Origin: Eublepharis macularius
Lineage: Eukaryota; Chordata; Lepidosauria; Squamata; Eublepharidae
Direction: 5' to 3'
Length of the DNA: 64,000 bases
NCBI RefSeq assembly: GCF_028583425.1
Contig: NC_072807.1
Span: forward strand, 36,461,001 to 36,525,000
The notes beneath the pieces are model-generated. The model worked only from the letters and a program-made list of their open reading frames with translations, ran no database searches and had not been told where the DNA came from. This document shows positions 50,420-63,265 of this stretch, one piece after another. Within the stretch, counting starts at the first letter, position 1. The number at the start of each line of letters is the position of its first letter. Made by a program: the position numbers and the translations under genes.

Positions 50420-50770
50420 TCCTCACAGTATCTCTCTTGTAGGAAATTGCATTAATGAAACCAATTGATTAATTCAATCGAGCAGATGCGATACCAAGCC
50501 ATCGAAGCAGCTCCCGTTATCTGATGGCTTCCTTTCATTTAGGCGTGTTATCCTTGCCTCTGTTGCGACAGTTTTACATTATTACCTTTGATGCAGATTT
50601 GGAATGGGAGGCCTTGGCACGCCAACAAGAAGGGCTAAAGAGGGCAAGAGGCCTTTAATAAGACATACCAAAGGATTCATTAGGAAAAGAGCTTCCGTTA
50701 TCTGGATTCACTGATGTGTGTTACTAAATAAAAGGACATGGCTTTAATAAAGCAGCCCGTTCTCTCGCTC
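50420..50770. other. Repeat-free block, possible conserved regulatory DNA
   Basis: No repeat or coding signature. CGTTATCTGATGG, CCGTTATCTGGATT (GATA-type sites) and ATTGATTAATTCAATC (homeodomain-type) occur close together. Confidence 0.3.
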
Positions 50771-51738
50771 TCTCTTTCTCTCTCTCCCTGTCTCTTTCTG
50801 TGGATCGAAATGTTTGCGGACTAGCAAGACAATTTTAAGATATGCAGAGATGTATGCGACTGCTTGAACGAAAGCTGGACAAACCATGCTTCCTGATAAA
50901 ACTCTTTTTGCCGATTATTAAAGGGGGGGGGGACTCTGCTTCATAGACATCTGGGATCCTGGGAAGCGAAGGCAATGGGGTGCCACCTCACTTCCTGACG
51001 CACAACTTCTCTCCCCTAGCCCCAGTTATGCACTTTCCCCCTCTCTGTTGTGTGTTCCCCCTCCAAGTTCAACAATGGAGCCATCTACTGGGAGGAGAGA
51101 GGTACTACCTCATTGGAGGTCTTCAAGAAGAACATCTATTGGGGTTTTTCTAGCTTTCCCTAATTGAAACTAGAAGTCCCCTCCCAACTTTTGTGACTTT
51201 TTGAACCATTCAGCCTCCTAAAGTTTACAACCAATTCATTCAGTACATTTGGTGTTGCACGCGGTTACCCCCTAGGAATCAATAAATCTCTGAGCTGGTG
51301 CTCATTTAGTCCCCCCTCCTCCCCAAGATTATTAATAAATAACTGCTAGACTTTGTGTGACTCACCAACCTGATGAGTCAGACTCTTCAACATTAACGGC
51401 ACAGATTTCTTCTGCAGCTGCCTTTCTCCCCCAGAAGCCAGGTAGAAAGCTATTGAAAAGGAGAACGCTAGTTCTCTTTGTCATTTCAAGGTGGCATGCA
51501 TGCGGCACTTCAAATGCTTTTTAGAATGTTGGATTTTAGTTGACAAGGCAGAGTGGAGCTACTGTGGGCTGCCTTTCTCTGCTACACCCTCAAGTTGCAG
51601 CTGGCACAGACACTTTCAAAAGCAGGTGTCTTGAGAAGTAGAGGCTCTGAACTGAAAACTAGTACAGCAAACACTCTTTAAACTTCCCCCCAAAGAGAAT
51701 TGATAGCATTCAGCTCTGTAGGACACAACCTGTCGAAA

Positions 51739-51956
51739 TAGATCCAGAGGAGTTAGCCGTGTGTCTGTAGTTGCAAAATAGTAAAGAGTCCAGTAGCAGC
51801 TTTATGACTAACCAACTTTATTGTAGCATAAACTTTTGAGAACCACAGCTCTCTTCGTCAGGTTGCATCTGACCAAAACAGCTGTGGTTCTCGAAAGCTT
51901 ATGCTACAATAAAGATGGTTAGTCTTAAAGGTGCTACTGGACTCTTTCCTATTTTG
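51739..51956 (+). mobile_element. Fold-back retroposon-like element, same family
   Basis: Same layout; 13-bp duplication CAACCTGTCGAAA / CAACCTGTAGAAA (51726-51738, 51957-51969). Confidence 0.72.
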
Positions 51957-52453
51957 CAACCTGTAGAAAGAGTGTTACTTCTGAGAATCTAGACAAGGAA
52001 CATTGCAGTAGCCACACTGGATGGGACCAAAGGGCCATCTCATTGGGCATTTTGGTTTCTTCTGATCACTCCCAAAACCGGGTGCTGGAGGTAACCACCC
52101 CTAGTTATCTGTCCTCAGCATGTGAGAAAACCCCACATGATCAGCTCTTCCCATGGGTATCAGTTCCGTTCATTCCCTTATGGCTTGGAGACCATACATC
52201 TTATATAATCATAGAGTAGAAAGGGATGGTATAGAGCATCTAGTCTAACTCCTTGCTCAGTGTAGCCTCCTTGATAGAGGACTGTCTTGCCTCTGCCTGA
52301 AGACTTAAAATAAGGGACAGCTTCCTCCACCCTTTGATTAATTTCATTGTTAAGTTCTCTTACCGCTAGGACATTTCTCCTAGTGTCTGACAACCATCAG
52401 TTGAAGCCACAGGGAGTCATCTCCCCTGGTCCTAGCGCAACACACTACTTAGG

Positions 52454-52694
52454 TATTATAATAATAATAAAAATAACATTCGATTTATATACTGCCCTTC
52501 AGGACAACTTAACGCCCACTCAGAGCGGTTTACAAAGTGTGTTATTATTATCCTCACCACAATCACCCTGTGAGGTGGGTGGGGCTGTGACTGATCCAAG
52601 GTCACCCAGCTGGCTTCAAATGGAGGAGTGGAGAATCAAACCTGGCTCTCCAGATTAGAGTCCTGCCACTCTTAACCACTACACCAAACTGGTG
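52454..52694 (-). mobile_element. tRNA-derived SINE (reverse)
   Basis: Reverse of the 872 family: ACATTCGATTTATATACTGC, CACCCTGTGAGGTGGGTGG, and CTTAACCACTACACCAAACT. Confidence 0.78.
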
Positions 52695-52699
52695 TATTT

Positions 52700-52935
52700 A
52701 GTACGTTTTTATCCTGCCCTCCTCCCAAAGACCTCGGGGGGGTTTGCATCATTCTCTCCTCCATTTTATCCTCATAACAACCCTGTGAGGTAGGTTAGGC
52801 TGAGAGAGACACTAGGCCTAGACTGTGCAGGTCAAAGAAGGAAGGGTCATGTCACAGGGGGCTGATATGAGTGGCCTGCTTTTCAAGAGTGTATGTGACT
52901 AGCCCAAGGTCAAGGACCCTCAGTGAATACCATGG
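52700..52935 (-). mobile_element. Sauria-type SINE (reverse)
   Basis: TTATCCTCATAACAACCCTG and TGAGGTAGGTTAGGCTGAGA. Confidence 0.55.
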
Positions 52936-53197
52936 CTGAGTGGAGATCTCAAATGGGATGAGGTGGTGTTAGAGGTCTGTGACTGGATCTCCCAACTCTT
53001 TAAATTTAACAGTAGCAGATGGGACTGGCGGGTGAGCGCAGACAAAGTGGAGGCAATTCAAATAGCTGCTCCCAAACCCCTATCCACTGGCATGAAGAAT
53101 AAAATGGTCTCTTCTCCAACTGATTGAAGCTTCATGTGCCATCCGAAAGAGGGCATGCCAAAAAACTCACCCCAGTTTAACAAGCCATGAACTGGCA

Positions 53198-53405
53198 TAT
53201 TAGAACTGCCAACTCCGGTTGGAGAAATTCCTGGAGATTTAGGGGCAGAACTAGTGGAGAGGGAATCTTGGGAGAAATCGCAACTAAAATCTACGGTATT
53301 CCCTCTCAAGCTGCCATTTTCTGCAGGGGAACTGATTTCTGTAGTTCGGAGATCAACTGTAATCCTGGGAGCACACAAGGCCCGAGCAGGAGGTTGGCAA
53401 CCCAC
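53198..53405. mobile_element. DNA-transposon relic with GGTTGGCAA-type ends
   Basis: TGCCAACTCCGGTTGG at the left faces AGGAGGTTGGCAACCCA at the right; inside are ATTCCTGGAGATTTAGGG and GCAGGGGAACTGATTTCTGT, widespread in reptile spacers. Confidence 0.55.
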
Positions 53406-54259
53406 CCTCTTATAAGTTAAACCATTGCAGATCTGGAACCGTCTACTGAGCATTGTTATCAGAGGAGTTACGAGTTTGTGCAAGGAAAACACTTGTTTTA
53501 ATTTAAGAAATCCAAGGCCTTTCATAAATCATTGTCAATACTAGCCACAGCAGGTTAATTCCAGCTCTTACATGGAATTTAATGACTATTGAACTTATAC
53601 CAAGATTGGTATATTGGTCTTAAATTTATTTCTCCTAAGGCCCGAGGCATGAGAAAGGGAAGCCATTGGTTTGAGGGTCGACTGAAAATGAAGCAACTAA
53701 TAATAAACCAATAATGATTTTAAAAGAAAAAACACTCAAGAGGATTTGGGGCAGTCCAGTCTGGAGGGGAATACTTCATCTTGTCCCTATGAGCTCTTTT
53801 ACCCATTCAAAATTTCTCCCAAGAGCATCTACTTTCATAGAGGTCCAGATGTGTATTTATTATTATTAAAATATTAACAACAACATTAATAACATATGTC
53901 TTTTCTTAGGATCCTCAGATTGCAGACATAAGAACCCTTTTCTGGGAGTAAATTCTATTGAATAAAGTAGAACTTCTTTCTGAGATGACCTGCTTAGAAT
54001 TATTGTTTTAACTGTATTTAACTGTACCCTCAATTGTTGTTTTAACTTAAGCTGCCTCAAGCAGTACTCTGACGAAGTGGTGTAGAAATCTCTTCAATAA
54101 ATAGATAATTTTTTAAAAGTCGGTTTGTTATATGAGCTTTAAATCAGGGAATAGACTTGTTGATCAATGGAATCTGCATAAATGTGTATATAAAGTGGAA
54201 CAATCCTGAAGAAGGAGTAAAAAATATCCTTCCTTGGTTTTTAGAGGAAGTGGTCATGA

Positions 54260-54979
54260 ATAGAGATGGGCACGAACAGAAAAAACAAACAAACATGATG
54301 TTCGTTGTTCATTGCCGTCCACGAATAGGGACTCACAAACAACCACGAACATGGCCCTGTTCATGAACATGTTCGTGGTTGGCTGTTCGTTAGGGCCAGC
54401 AGGCTCTCCTCCAGCCATCATCCAAGTCAAGATCCCTACTGCACCACTCCCAGAAACCTTACCTGAGCAGGCAGCAGGAAAGGTACCAATAATAAATAAT
54501 AGCTTGCCCTCAGAGCCTGGCAGCAGCCCTGGAAGGGGTAGATCCCTATCCCACCACATACAAAGAAAATTCAAGCTCCAATGCACTCTCTCTCTCAAAA
54601 TGCCAACAGCAACTGTCTTGCCCTCTCCAAAGCCAGAGCTGGGAGCCCCCCTCCCCCCTGGTCTTTGTTCCCTTGTAACAAATTTGGAGCTCCACACTTG
54701 AAAGGAAGACCTGCCTATCAAGCTAAATTGGGCTTAGATTGGGGTTTCCAGGGCAACAGCAGGCGTTCAGACAGAGTTCAGACAATCCCTGCCTAAGTTG
54801 CCAAGGGAATTGTTGCAGGTGCCAGACTGTCTGGCTTGACGAACAGCAACGAACGATGAGGCTTGCAACGACCACCTGTTCATTTAGAATGGGGCCTCAC
54901 AAACAGCTTGTTCTCAAACAGCAGACTGGGCTGTTCGTGGCTTTTTTTGGTTCGTATTGCTGTTCATGCCCATCTCTAC
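54260..54979. mobile_element. DNA transposon, AGAGATGGGC-end family
   Basis: AGAGATGGGCACGAAC to TTCATGCCCATCTCT; 6-bp duplication TCATGA (54254-54259, 54980-54985). Sub-terminal AACGAAC/GTTCGT words are shared with the other two copies, but the interior differs. Confidence 0.75.
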
Positions 54980-54989
54980 TCATGAGTCA

Positions 54990-56500
54990 TGCGTGTGAAA
55001 CTTGTTCTTAGAAGTCTCTTGCCATTCATGGATTTCATCTTTTAAAATCAATCAACAGATTTTTAGTCAATTGATCAAAGCAATTCATAGGCGAAGCTAA
55101 CCATTACATCCTGGCGTGAGGATATATTTTGCAAACAGGGCAAAATAAAGCACCGGGCATTCAATTGGCAGCAAGAAGTGAAACTGAAATGAGGAGGGGT
55201 CTTCATGGCAAAATAGCAGGGTTGGGGCACTCGAAATCATTCCTAAACCTGCAGAGAACAAACTCCAAGGCATGTTCAGAATTCCAGCAAAAGATAGTGT
55301 ATTTGGGTTTGTCTCCAAGGAGATTGTGTTACGAGAAGCAGACTGGATTCTCCTTTGAAGCCTGAAGAATAGGACATTTTAGTGAGACGTTGACAGCTAA
55401 GTGCCACCCAATATTAATCAGTGTTCATGAGGACACCAACCTCAGAGAGGGGCACCTTCACCCAGGCTGCCAATTGCTGTATTGCTAACGCTATGCGACA
55501 TCGCCAATCTTTAATCTGTTCAGGTGACAGCAAATGAAAAGCCTTCCGGAAACAGTTTTGACAAGCCACTTAGCTGTTTCCATTTTTATTGGGCCAGTTT
55601 TTGTCACTTTTCATTACATTTTTTCCCTTGAACCTAGCAATTGGCAATGCGCTAAGGTCCGATTCAGCGAGGGAATGACCTGAAGAATATCTGAGAAGTT
55701 TCTTTTAACAGAGAGAGAGGACCAATACGCTATTATTATCTGGTTTCTTCTTTGACCGCTCTCTTAATGCATCTTACCCTGTGGGAGCCCCTCCATTCAA
55801 GGATTTACTTCTCGGGACGGCTTTCTGGCCTTTGAAAATGCTCTGTTGCCATGGGAAACCCACACAGAAGAGAACTCCACTTCTGTTGTGAGAATTCACT
55901 CTTTTTTTCTGAGGACATGAATAAAACAGGTGAAATGTCCCCCTTGAAGAAGTCATCACTGCCAAGTAGGCCTGAGTGGTTATTATATCAATTTTATTTC
56001 TAGAGCACCCGGAATAACTAGGCACTGTATATAAAAATACAATAAAGGACACAGCCCTTGCAATTTTTTTTATTGTAAGGCCTCAGGCTTACAATCTGAC
56101 AGACAAGATATACAAATGAAGAGGGGGATAAGAATGAAAGATAGAGGAATTAGGGCAGTTTGTAGGCACAACTGCATGTTACGCAGGAGATTCATAGCTG
56201 GCTTTCCGGATTTTTTATAATCTTGCAAGGGCAGGCAACAATTTGGTTGAGGCTGTGATGACAAGGGACAAGTGAGCCTGCCTTTTCCCCTTAGTAGAAA
56301 ATGTCTTTGTTTGCCAAGTTGGGATGGAAAAGGGCAGGTGTATAACAGTAGCACGGAATGATACATTTCTAAGTTTGGGGAATAGTATAGAAGAAAAGGG
56401 TTAATGCTGTATTCCCACTCAAATGACACTTAGATCTAGTTCAGCCTCCACTCAGTTGTTTTCAAGGTTTAATTATATGTGTAATGTCCAGCTTGGTCTT
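54990..56500. other. Intergenic, partly repeat-free
   Basis: No gene. The part 55390-55660 lacks repeat hallmarks (CCCAATATTAATCAGTG, TTTAATCTGTTCAGG) and may be conserved non-coding DNA; TATATCAATTTTATTTCTAG at 55984 is a SINE-like tail. Confidence 0.3.
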
Positions 56501-56503
56501 CAG

Positions 56504-56713
56504 CACGGCTTTTTTTCTGGGAAAAGAGGTGGTTGAACTCAGTGGGTTGCCCTCGGAGAAAATGGTCACATGTGCTGGTGGCCAAGCGGCGCAGAGGGCA
56601 ATCTCAACTCCCCTCTGTCTGGAGATCAGGGGGCGGGGCCACCAGCCCATGTGACCATTTTCAAGAGGTTCCAGAACTCCGTTCCCCCGCGTTCCCCCTG
56701 AAAAAAAGCCCTG
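56504..56713 (+). mobile_element. Non-autonomous hAT element, family A
   Basis: Same family; flanks GTCTTCAG and GTCTTCCG match at 7 of 8 positions. Confidence 0.8.
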
Positions 56714-56974
56714 GTCTTCCGTATGGAAAACTGAAGAGCTAAATGTTTAACAGGTGTTTCAAGACAGCAAGGGAAGGAACAAGATGGATTCCAAGTGGTG
56801 ACGAACAATCTCTAGTGTTAAGGAGCAGAAAGACACAACTGGAGAGAGGAGGGTGCACTTTTTGTATTGATGGAGGACAAAAGTATATGGGGGATGAAGA
56901 GAGAGAGAAAAGATGCAGAGAAGAATGGATCAGAGGCGATGTTAGCCAATGGGCAATAACAACCACAAAACCAA

Positions 56975-57222
56975 CAACATTCGATTTATATACCACCCTC
57001 CAGGGCAACTTAATGATCACTCAGAGCAGCTTACAAAGTGTGTTATTATTATCCTCACAACAACAATCACCCTGGGAGGTGGCGGGGCTGAGAGAGCTCC
57101 GAGAAGCTGTGACTGACCCCAGGTCACCCAGCTGGCTTCAAGCAGAGGAGTGGGGAATCAAACCTGGCTCTCCAAATTAGAGTTCTGCTGCTCTTAAAGA
57201 CCACACCAAACTGGCTCTCAGC
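56975..57222 (-). mobile_element. tRNA-derived SINE (reverse)
   Basis: Reverse of the 872 family: CATTCGATTTATATACCACC to AGACCACACCAAACTGGCTC. Confidence 0.75.
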
Positions 57223-57470
57223 AGTGGCAGCTGCCCCAGGCCCCACACGTGGGGGGACACCCACCCATGCCTCTGCCCCCCAAAGGGGGGGGGAGAAGAA
57301 GAAGAGCAGGATACTGCCCATACTTACACCTGCCCCATCTGGGGCTCAGGCAGCTGGCTTCCAGAGGCGGCTCCCACTCAATTCGCATGGGGGTCACCCC
57401 TTGCTTGGCCCAGGCATGAGGGTCCAGCAGTGGGGTCCCATCCTGGAATTTTGACCAAGGGACCCAGAAT
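57223..57470. other. GC-rich unassigned block
   Basis: Runs of C and G (CCCCCCAAAGGGGGGGG) and CpG-poor sequence follow the SINE; it looks like a repeat but I could not define its ends. Confidence 0.35.
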
Positions 57471-57479
57471 CACCAAGAC

Positions 57480-59940
57480 TGCCCCTAGAACAAATAGATA
57501 AGTGGGAGGAAGAGAGTGAAGGCACGTGAAAGTCAAGTTTAAATAACATGGAGGTGAATGAAAGAGCTTTGAAAGAATGAGTCTGCATTAAAAAACACAC
57601 ACACCTTGACACAAGATGGCTATTTGCTATCCAAATGGCTGTGCAAGTCCCCCTCGTGAGATGTATCCCTTATTCATTTCTGAATTCATTAAACCACGAA
57701 CTGTTTTGCACTTATCTTGCCTCTCGGTGAAGACTACTGTATAAAATTGCATTTCGCAACCAGTGTATTTAGATGGAAGATACTCCGGGGTTCCTGAAAG
57801 TCATTGATAGGGTTATTATGCAAGCAAAAATTCTGGGGAAGGCACGGCACGCTATCTTGCTAAGCGTCCTGGAGACAGATTTCTTATGAGGTTGTTTGGA
57901 AATGTTCAGGCAATGACATGTCCTGTGTTGATGTTGACAAATGTGTTACTTTTTAGACAACATTGTAGGCTGGCGGCGGCTTGGAAAATGAGGAGTGAGC
58001 GCACTATACCTTCTCAAGGTGATTACTGAGGACGCAGCTGGGGTATTAACACCTTCCTTGGTTTGCTTTTTTTCCTGACTGTCACTTGGTTTTTATTTTG
58101 GGGTGTTTGTTTTCCCAGTTTTGCCAGGGCTTTTGGTTTCATCTATGGAAACCAAACTGTGCTTGAATTCCAATTTGATTGCCAATTGAGAACGGCATCT
58201 CATAAACACTCATAAACATACCAACACTTTTTATTCATCTAAATAGGATCATAAAGACTTTGCGCATGTGTGGCTTTTGGGAACTGGGGTTCCTCAGTGT
58301 GTGCCTGGGCATGTTCTGCATTGCTTAGGCGACTATGCGCATCATACGTCCAAATGCCGGGCCCCGTGATCCCAAACACACTATAACAGCAGCTAGTTCC
58401 TGCTGCCTAGGGTGCTGCTAATTGCAGCTGAAATCCAGCCACCTTCCAAACAGCAAGCATGCTAGGAAAAAAAAATTAAAGATTAGCAAACCATCAATAT
58501 GAAGCTAAAGGGTACCTGACTCACAAGAAAATTAGTATCATTACTTCCCTGGAGGATAGACACCAGAGAAACACATACTGCTCACCAGAAAGAGAGACAG
58601 AGGACAAAATCACTATGCTATCGGAGATTGAATCCCCAACAGGATCGATCTCTCAGGATATCGCTCAAACGAACAAGCAGATCAATCAAAAATAGTAATA
58701 AATGACCCGAGTAAGTGTCTAAATGTCACACAAGGGGGCAGCACTGAACCACAGATTCTTTCTTTGCCCGTTGCAGGTCCTGGAGCATCCTGTAATTTGG
58801 GATCGCAAATGAAAACATTTAGTGCACATCCCACGGCCATGAGACGATCTTCAAAATGAAAGGCCACGGATGAGGGAAACACCAAGGGCTTCTTAAGGGC
58901 CGGACTCGATCTGCCTCTTGATTGTCGATCTGCGCTTTCTTTTCCTTTTTGTTATGTGCCATGCGCTGTTTTTTTTTAAAAATAATGTAATTCCATTCAA
59001 TTCTGACCACAGCGTTTCAGAGCAAATGATATGAAAGCTGGTAGTCACATCAAGGACACATTTCCTCTTTGGGCTTTGAGCGTACGTTCTGAAGCCGCCT
59101 TCCTTTGAAGCAAGCGCCACAGAAATAAATTGGGCTTGCCTCTCAGGAAATGGGTTCAAGATCAGGACTCACGACTAATTTGTCAGCTTTTGAATCCCGT
59201 GTTCAGAGTGCCGCTGAAAACCCCTTTTGGGTATTTTGATAGATCTATCACCAGCTGCATTACATTCTTAGTGGTACACAAAAAGAAATCGGGAGGATTC
59301 ACAGTGGTGTATTTTGAGGCTTTCGGTGTTCTTCCATTCTGTTTTGCTTTGAAGAACGATTCTCCGTGTTATTTGGAATGAGCTGCTAGAGTGCTTCAGA
59401 CTGGGGTGGGTGGGGGATATATTTTGATTAGTGCATTTTAAAAATGTATCGCCTGCCTTTACTGAGACATATTTGAGGAAGCTAACAATGAAGTTATTTA
59501 AAAAAACAATCAAAATTCGGTAAAACAGTACAATAAAAAAAACTCCCACCACCTATAAAGTCAGCCCACACTTAGCGCTCATAAAACCACCAGCCAACCG
59601 AAGCAGAACGAAACATTTCTTAAGAGCGAGCCGTAAACACATCAAATGGACAGAACACAGCCTGTGAAATAGAAAACAAGACACATGAAAAGATGGAATA
59701 CAACTTGAATTAAACACTTAGGCAAAGGGAAATGCTTTAATTTGGTGCCTAAATGCCAGCAGAATAGGCACAAGGCAAACCTCAAGGGACAGAGGACTTC
59801 AAAAGAGGTGCCACCACCAAGAAAGTCCTGCTTCTTGTTGCCACCTGCCTCACTTTCAGACACCAGGAAGAGGGGGGGGCACACAGGAAAAGGTTTGAGA
59901 TGTATGGGATCATGGGAGGAAGAGAATGGAGAGGAGCCCT
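57480..59940. other. Intergenic, no gene seen
   Basis: Mostly unique AT-rich sequence. I looked for TBC1D2B exons, expected beyond SH2D7 by human synteny, and found none. Confidence 0.4.
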
Positions 59941-59944
59941 GACT

Positions 59945-60140
59945 GGATAGCCCAGGTGAGCCTGATTTCATCAGATCTCAGAAGCTAAGCAGCGCTGGCC
60001 TTGGTTAGTAATTGGATGGGAGACCTCGAAGGAAGACCAGGGTTGCAGAGGCAGGCAATGGCAAACTACCAGTTAGTCTGTTGCCATGAAAATTCCACCA
60101 GGGGTCGCCATAAGTCAACTATGACTTGAGGGCACTCTCC
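59945..60140 (+). mobile_element. 5S-rRNA-derived SINE
   Basis: CAGATCTCAGAAGCTAAGCA and TGGATGGGAGACCTCGAAG derive from 5S rRNA; AGGCAATGGCAAACTACCA and GTCGCCATAAGTCAACTATG form the body. Confidence 0.75.
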
Positions 60141-60779
60141 GCCACCAGAATGGAGAGGAAGTGTGAGAGTATGGGAAGAAGTGTTCCTCCACCCCCGCCT
60201 CTGCCCCAGACAAAAACTTCCTCCCAGAGGTTTATCTATTTGATATTAAACTTTTTCATGGTATTCCTATCTAAGCACATGAAGTGGTCTCGTATTTATT
60301 TCTTTTGTATCCTGCTTTTCTCACCGAGCCTCCAGGCTGGTTACACAATTACAAACTATGCAATAAGGGCAGTGTAATAAGTACAACTGACAACACAATA
60401 AAACCAGATTACTGAACAGCCCATCAAAAACACAACAAAACTGGATCCACAAATTAGAGACAATACCCTACTCCTATGTTATCACTCCGTTGAGCAAAAT
60501 TTATTTACTAAAATATTTATACCCCACCTTTCCTTTTGGCTCAAGTTCTGGTTGAAGGAAGAGCTGCTTATCTTGGAGGACGGTTGGCTCCACCCCAGTT
60601 TGACAGTAGACAAAGCAAAGGAAACTACCCCAAATTACATAGACATTAACAATATTTCTACCCCATTTATATAAAGGGCAAAATGAACAATTCCACTTTG
60701 CTGTATCAGATATTGGTCTATCAAGGCCAATGTTGTCTACGCCCTGAGCCTGTCAGATAGGGAGGGCGGTCTAGAAGCG

Positions 60780-60850
60780 TAATCAATTAATCAATTAATC
60801 AATTAATCAATTAATCAATTAATCAATCAATTAAATAAATAAATAAATAA
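60780..60850. repeat. (AATC/AATT)n and (AAAT)n microsatellite
   Basis: Tandem ATCAATTA words pass into AAATAAATAAAT, at the tail of a SINE or LINE end. Confidence 0.85.
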
Positions 60851-60854
60851 AATT

Positions 60855-61400
60855 ACTGGAATGTGCACAATCACACAGAGATGTATGTCAAGACCCCCCC
60901 TCCCAGTTTCGGACTTATGCTGAAAGCCAAGCGAGATTTCAACAGACCCAACTCTTCTGCCACACGTCCAGTTGGGCTCTAAATTAACTCACCTCTGTGC
61001 ATATCAATTATGCCGTGTTAATTAAGCCAGGCTCCCGCCTCTGAACCAGTGCCTCCAAATCTGACCTTCCATCTTCTTGTCCTGATTGCTAATGACATTT
61101 TAAAGCCGTACACTTCTAAAATAAACATGATGGAGTCAAAGTAAGAACAACTCCCCACGTAGCGGACACGACGTACACATGGTAGGGAGAGAGATTGCCC
61201 CTCTTGATTGGTACGTCTAATGCCCTGGAAGAGGCGGAGTTTGCAAGTCTGCCATGTCATTTCTTATTTTTAATTTACGAGATAATTTCCCCGTATTTTC
61301 AATCAAGAGACTCCTTTGACAAAAATAACTGACTGGGTGAAAAATCTATCAGGGAACATATAGGATATGTTGATAACAGGATGACAAGATGTGTGGTTTT
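60855..61400. other. Intergenic, partly repeat-free
   Basis: AATTAACTCACC, ATCAATTATGCCGTGTTAAT and GATTGCTAATGACATTT give a homeodomain-site-like texture without coding potential. Confidence 0.3.
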
Positions 61401-61408
61401 AGTCTATA

Positions 61409-61818
61409 CTAGAGATGGGCATGAACTGGAAAAAAAACGAACCATGTGGTTAGTGGTTCGTCAAACTTCACAAACCACGAACCATGAACTTTCATGAACC
61501 TGTCCCTGGTTTGTGAACTGGTTTGTTTGGTTCGTAAAAATGGCACATCCAGATCAGAAAACTATCACTTTCGGGCCAGCAGAAGTTCACTCCCGGGTCA
61601 GCAGAAGGTCTGCAGGAAGTCCATCCCCTGTTGCCTCGGAAACTGATTGGCACCAGGCTGTTTACAATGACGAACCAAAAAACAAACCAAACGAACCAGC
61701 CTAAAAGTTCATGGCAGTTCGTCAGAAATGGGATCTGACGAACTGTGGTTCGCGAACCACGAACCGGCCTGGTTCATGCTTAATTTTGGTTCGTATTTCA
61801 GTTTGTGCCCATCTCTAG
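61409..61818. mobile_element. DNA transposon, AGAGATGGGC-end family
   Basis: CTAGAGATGGGCATGAAC to TGTGCCCATCTCTAG; flanks TCTATA and TCTATG. Same AACGAACC/GGTTCGT sub-terminal words as the other copies. Confidence 0.75.
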
Positions 61819-62004
61819 TCTATGCTATAGTCTATACTATGGATGTAGGCAAACCTGCAGCACTTCGTATTCTGCGCTGTTCAGAAATCCGGTGTCCAAA
61901 CCTTATGACTGTTATGCTCATAAGCAATTCTGAAAAGATGATGGATAGCCCCTCACTGTCTGTGAAGAGCTCACAATCTACATGCAGGAAGTCCCAAGTC
62001 TGAT

Positions 62005-62188
62005 ATAACAAAGAGCCCAGTGGCACCTTTTAAACTAATCAACTTTATTGTAGCATAAGCTTTTGAGAACCACAGCTCTCTTCGTCAGATGCAAATGCTA
62101 CAATACAGTTGATTACTCTTAAAGGTGCTACTGGACTCTTTACTATTTTGCAACTACAGACTAACACGGCTAACTCCTCTGGATCTAT
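62005..62188 (-). mobile_element. Fold-back retroposon-like element, same family (reverse)
   Basis: Reverse copy ending with the GATCCAGAGGAGTTAGCC tag; 13-bp duplication TCCCAAGTCTGAT / TCCCAAGTTTGAT (61992-62004, 62189-62201). Confidence 0.72.
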
Positions 62189-62209
62189 TCCCAAGTTTGA
62201 TATGTGACC

Positions 62210-63050
62210 CCTCAAGTTTGAAGGATCTCGCATAGCAGCCACATGGTGTGAGGACAAAGAAACACAAGTGTGATTTGCACCAGGAAGGAGAAATCTCATC
62301 ATTGAACATATTAGCAAATCTTTAGTCCTCTTCAGATATATCTTTGCTTGCTTCCAGAGATTCTCTCCCTGTGTCTGGGGACCTCCATCTAAAATTTGTC
62401 TCTTTAAAAGGTATATTGTGGTTGTTCGTTATTCTGATTTAGGTAGGGCTCTTGACAAATTGCTGTTGTTAATTTCCTACAACATTCAATACAGAATCAT
62501 TTGCTTCCTGCCACCCTGAAGTATATATTGTTTTTCCTAAATGCAGATGCACAGACCTCTAATATACTGGAGAATGTAAAATCAGGGACCCCACCCGCTG
62601 TTTACTTTTCTTTTGCTTAAATAACTTTAGAAAAGGCTCACAGGAAGTCAGATACACCAATATCTTAAAAGCAAGGCCTCAACCCCTTTTCCAAAAAAGA
62701 CAGTAGATCTTCAAGACAATTGTGTGTGTGTGTAGCAGGGGGGGGGCGGTCTCATTCTAAGGCAGAAGGGCAGTCAAAAGCAGCAGGATATTCTGTTGGG
62801 TACAATATTGCTATTGCATGTATTGGATCGGTTAATATGCATCTTTTAATGAAAGCCATGTGAACATGTGTGTGCAACATACTGCCTATCTATCAATCAG
62901 ACTGTGATTGCTCAGGAAGCCAAACTCAATTTCTCTTTTTTATCATCGCACGCGCTCTGCAAGATAGGCTAAGCTGAGAGAATGTGACTGTATTATTGAA
63001 ATATTAATCGAATAGGTGGTTTACGTTTTAAAACAATATGAATAACAACG
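62210..63050. other. Intergenic, no gene seen
   Basis: AT-rich; short (TG)n and poly-G runs near 62722-62750. Confidence 0.4.
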
Positions 63051-63058
63051 GTGTGCTT

Positions 63059-63265
63059 ATATTCCGCCTGTCTGGACAGATCACTGCCACGCTTAGAGCG
63101 GTGAACAAAGTCAGTGTTATTATTATCCCCGCAATACACCTGAGGCCGAGAGGAGGGGTTTACCCAAGGCCACCAGCTGAGCTCACAGCAGTCCTGAGGC
63201 TCAAACTAGCAGAGTGCTGGCTTGGAGCCCAGGCACTTAACCACTATGCTACCAAGTTTTGGGCA
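63059..63265 (-). mobile_element. tRNA-derived SINE, second subfamily (reverse)
   Basis: TAGAGCGGTGAACAAAGTCA and CAGAGTGCTGGCTTGGAGCC mark a reverse copy. Confidence 0.65.

Noticed and set aside
59945-60040. 5S rRNA gene
   Set aside because: It is diverged from 5S and fused to a SINE body.
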